Assembly: GCA_023459435.1 (NCBI GenBank)
Contig: JAEWUL010000275.1
Span: 1-8,667, forward strand
Direction of reading: 5' to 3'
From: Bacteroidota bacterium
GTDB lineage: Bacteria > Bacteroidota > Bacteroidia > Bacteroidales > WCHB1-69
Length of the DNA stretch: 8,667 nt
Shown: piece after piece, positions 7,610 through 8,667 of the stretch
How the letters are laid out: every line of letters begins with the position of its first letter
How positions within the stretch are numbered: position 1 is the stretch's first letter
Notes under the pieces: generated by a model
What the model was told of the DNA's origin: nothing
Database searches by the model: none
Seen by the model: the letters and a program-made list of their open reading frames with translations, nothing else
Made by a program: the position numbers and the translations under genes

Positions 7610-7651
7610 ATTTTGATATTTTAAAGTGAAATATTCTGCATAAAGAGGTTG

Positions 7652-7677
7652 CAAATATAATGATTTTTTAATAACAA
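7652..7677 (-). promoter_or_regulatory. Bacteroidota-type promoter for the TPR-GH92 operon
   Basis: On the minus strand TATATTTG (7652-7659) is an exact TAnnTTTG -7 box, 42 bp upstream of the ATG at 7609. The nearest TTG for a -33 element (7675-7677) leaves a 15-bp spacer, a little short for this promoter class, so the -33 assignment is uncertain. Confidence 0.6.
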
Positions 7678-7735
7678 TGAATTTTTTTGTATAAGGTTTT
7701 GACCTCAATAACTAATTTCTTTTAATAAATAGTGT

Positions 7736-7777
7736 TTGATTATTGATAAAATCTATAAAACATATAAAAATAATCAA
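7736..7777. repeat. Inverted repeat beside the lipocalin-gene promoter
   Basis: TTGATTATT (7736-7744) and its exact complement AATAATCAA (7769-7777) are separated by 24 bp. The right arm ends at the base before the -33 TTG of the plus-strand promoter, a position where a regulator could act. The surrounding 170 bp are very AT-rich, so chance pairing is quite possible. Confidence 0.25.
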
Positions 7778-7809
7778 TTGTATCTATATTGTTTTATTGC
7801 ATATTTTTG
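7778..7809 (+). promoter_or_regulatory. Bacteroidota-type promoter for the lipocalin-like gene
   Basis: TTG at 7778-7780, a 21-bp spacer and TATTTTTG at 7802-7809 match the TTG / TAnnTTTG promoter of Bacteroidota in both elements and spacing. The predicted leader is about 60-65 nt and includes an all-AT hairpin (TTTTAATA 7823-7830 with TATTAAAA 7834-7841) followed by G and T5. That hairpin is weak and its role, if any, is unknown. Confidence 0.7.
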
Positions 7810-7878
7810 CATTGGATTAACTTTTTAATATATTATTAAAAGTTTTTCCTTGTTTTTTAAAATTATAATTCTTTTATT

Positions 7879-8316
7879 ATGAAATCAAAAATAAACAAAA
7901 TAGCAGGCTTATTATTTACTTCGTTCGTTATGATAACCCTATTTACAAGTTGTACAGACGACAATTCGAACGATAACAACATCAGTAAGATTGTTTCAGA
8001 AGGAAAATGGAGTGTTACCAATTTTCAGGAAGATGGAGTAGATCAAACCGATCACTTTTCCGGATACAATTTCACATTCCAAGATGATGGAACTATTATA
8101 GCAACGAATGGAACAACAACACACACCGGAACATGGAGTAAAGGTACGGATGATAGTACTCCTAAGTTTTATATCACATTTTCAACAACCAGTGGCCCGT
8201 TTGAGGAGATCACAGAGGATTGGGCTATTTTGTCCTATTCTAGTTCTAAGATTGATTTGAAACATGTTAGTGGTGGTGATGGGAGTGTAGATCTCTTGGT
8301 TTTTACAAAAATGTAA
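7879..8316 (+). CDS. Small lipocalin-like lipoprotein
   Basis: The product is 145 residues. Its signal peptide has a good lipobox, L-F-T-S-C with Cys25, followed by Thr-Asp-Asp-Asn; the acidic residues after Cys suggest export toward the outer membrane and possibly the cell surface. The mature domain of about 110 residues opens with GKWSVTNFQEDGVDQT and continues with alternating strands: YNFTFQDDGTIIA, HTGTWSKG, KFYITF, EDWAILSYSSSKIDLKH and LLVFTKM. This is the pattern of the lipocalin-like domains common in Bacteroidota (W near the first strand, F-x-DDGT, G-T-W, W-x-I/L then strand). Such proteins are small beta barrels; the ligand is unknown. The gene is alone, with its own promoter, divergent from the TPR-GH92 operon and followed by a repeat array. 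The start follows from the fit of the signal peptide and lack of an upstream in-frame alternative. Confidence 0.85.
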   Translation: MKSKINKIAGLLFTSFVMITLFTSCTDDNSNDNNISKIVSEGKWSVTNFQEDGVDQTDHFSGYNFTFQDDGTIIATNGTTTHTGTWSKGTDDSTPKFYITFSTTSGPFEEITEDWAILSYSSSKIDLKHVSGGDGSVDLLVFTKM

Positions 8317-8373
8317 TAAATATCTTATTGATAATCAGCTTTTAAAAGGATTTGCATCCATTATATTAAATTA
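8317..8373. other. AT-rich spacer after the lipocalin-like gene
   Basis: No gene is seen. The spacer holds a loop-less palindrome, CTTTTAAAAG (8339-8348), and a 4-bp hairpin, GGAT-TTGC-ATCC (8348-8359). Neither has the stem plus T-run of a convincing terminator. Confidence 0.4.
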
Positions 8374-8667
8374 AATGAATAATCGCAAAGAGCGCAAAGG
8401 TGCAAAGGCTTTTCACTTTTATTTAATAAATCTCTGCGTTCTCTGCGTTTTTATAATAATGAATAATCGCAAAGAGCGCAAAGATCACGAAGGATTTTAT
8501 TATTTTAAAATCTCTGCAGTCTCTGCGTCCTCTGCGGTTTATTAATTTGAATCGTAAAGATCACAAAGGTGCAAAGGCTTTTCACTTTTATTTAATAAAT
8601 CTCTGCGTTCTCTGCGTCCTCTGCGGTTTATTAATTTGAATCGTAAAGATCACAAAGGTGCAAAGGC
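8374..8667. repeat. Tandem array of imperfect palindromes built from CGCAAAG / CTCTGCG heptads
   Basis: Three full units and the start of a fourth are present; their TCG landmarks fall at 8383, 8467, 8552 and 8641, giving periods of 84, 85 and 89 bp. Each unit has a left arm of CGCAAAG-like heptads, an AT-rich centre (for example TTTTATTTAATAAAT) and a right arm of two or three CTCTGCG heptads with one- or two-base spacers, so each can fold into a long hairpin. Long identities: 8374-8399 equals 8458-8483 (26 bp), 8395-8448 equals 8564-8617 (54 bp), and 8520-8578 equals 8609-8667 (59 bp, to the window end). No open reading frame of useful size crosses the array. There are no unique spacers, so it is not CRISPR. 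The array continues beyond the window. Confidence 0.92.

Noticed and set aside
8339..8348. CTTTTAAAAG palindrome after the lipocalin-like gene as a terminator
   Set aside because: It has no loop and no GC stem or following T-run, and AT-only palindromes of this size are common here.
8374..8667. Possible CRISPR array because of regular 84-89-bp spacing
   Set aside because: The repeated parts take up nearly the whole unit and there are no unique spacers of uniform length; the units are palindromic mosaics of each other.

Overview
The window looks like chromosomal DNA from a member of the Bacteroidota, probably a flavobacterium-like marine or environmental lineage. Three observations support this. 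The genes are AT-rich. At least three start sites carry the phylum's TAnnTTTG -7 promoter box instead of a sigma70 -10 box. The proteins are typical of the phylum: lipoproteins with acidic residues just after the lipobox Cys, a GH92 mannosidase, a LytS/YehU-type kinase and a lipocalin-like lipoprotein.

Layout. (1) Bases 1-1494 hold the 3' part of an ABC-F ATPase gene whose start lies before the window. (2) Bases 1563-4088 form an apparent three-gene plus-strand operon with its own -7 box: a lipoprotein with a CQKED N-terminus, a second lipoprotein with an extracytoplasmic four-Cys/two-His cluster, and a four-helix membrane histidine kinase of the LytS/YehU class. Gene spacings are 1 and 3 bp. 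No response regulator follows the kinase, which is unusual for this class. (3) Bases 4089-4275 separate convergent genes and contain a terminator-like hairpin followed by a GC-rich structured island. (4) A minus-strand pair, transcribed from about 7660 down to 4276, encodes a secreted TPR protein and a secreted GH92 alpha-mannosidase. I correct both starts: 7609 for the TPR gene and 6567 for the mannosidase. (5) Bases 7610-7878 are a divergent, very AT-rich promoter region. (6) Bases 7879-8316 encode a small lipocalin-like lipoprotein. (7) From about 8374 to the window end there is a tandem array of 84-89-bp imperfect palindromes built from CGCAAAG and CTCTGCG heptads.

How the genes may work together. 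The TPR and GH92 genes probably form a transcription unit for an exported glycan-processing function, but no SusC/SusD genes are visible, so this is not a classical polysaccharide utilization locus within the window. The lipoprotein-lipoprotein-kinase operon is the best candidate for an undescribed system: envelope lipoproteins physically linked to an orphan kinase suggest an envelope-sensing module, though this is inference from gene order. The repeat array is the most striking non-coding structure. Its units are mosaics of one another, and its arm mismatches become G.U pairs only in a minus-strand RNA.
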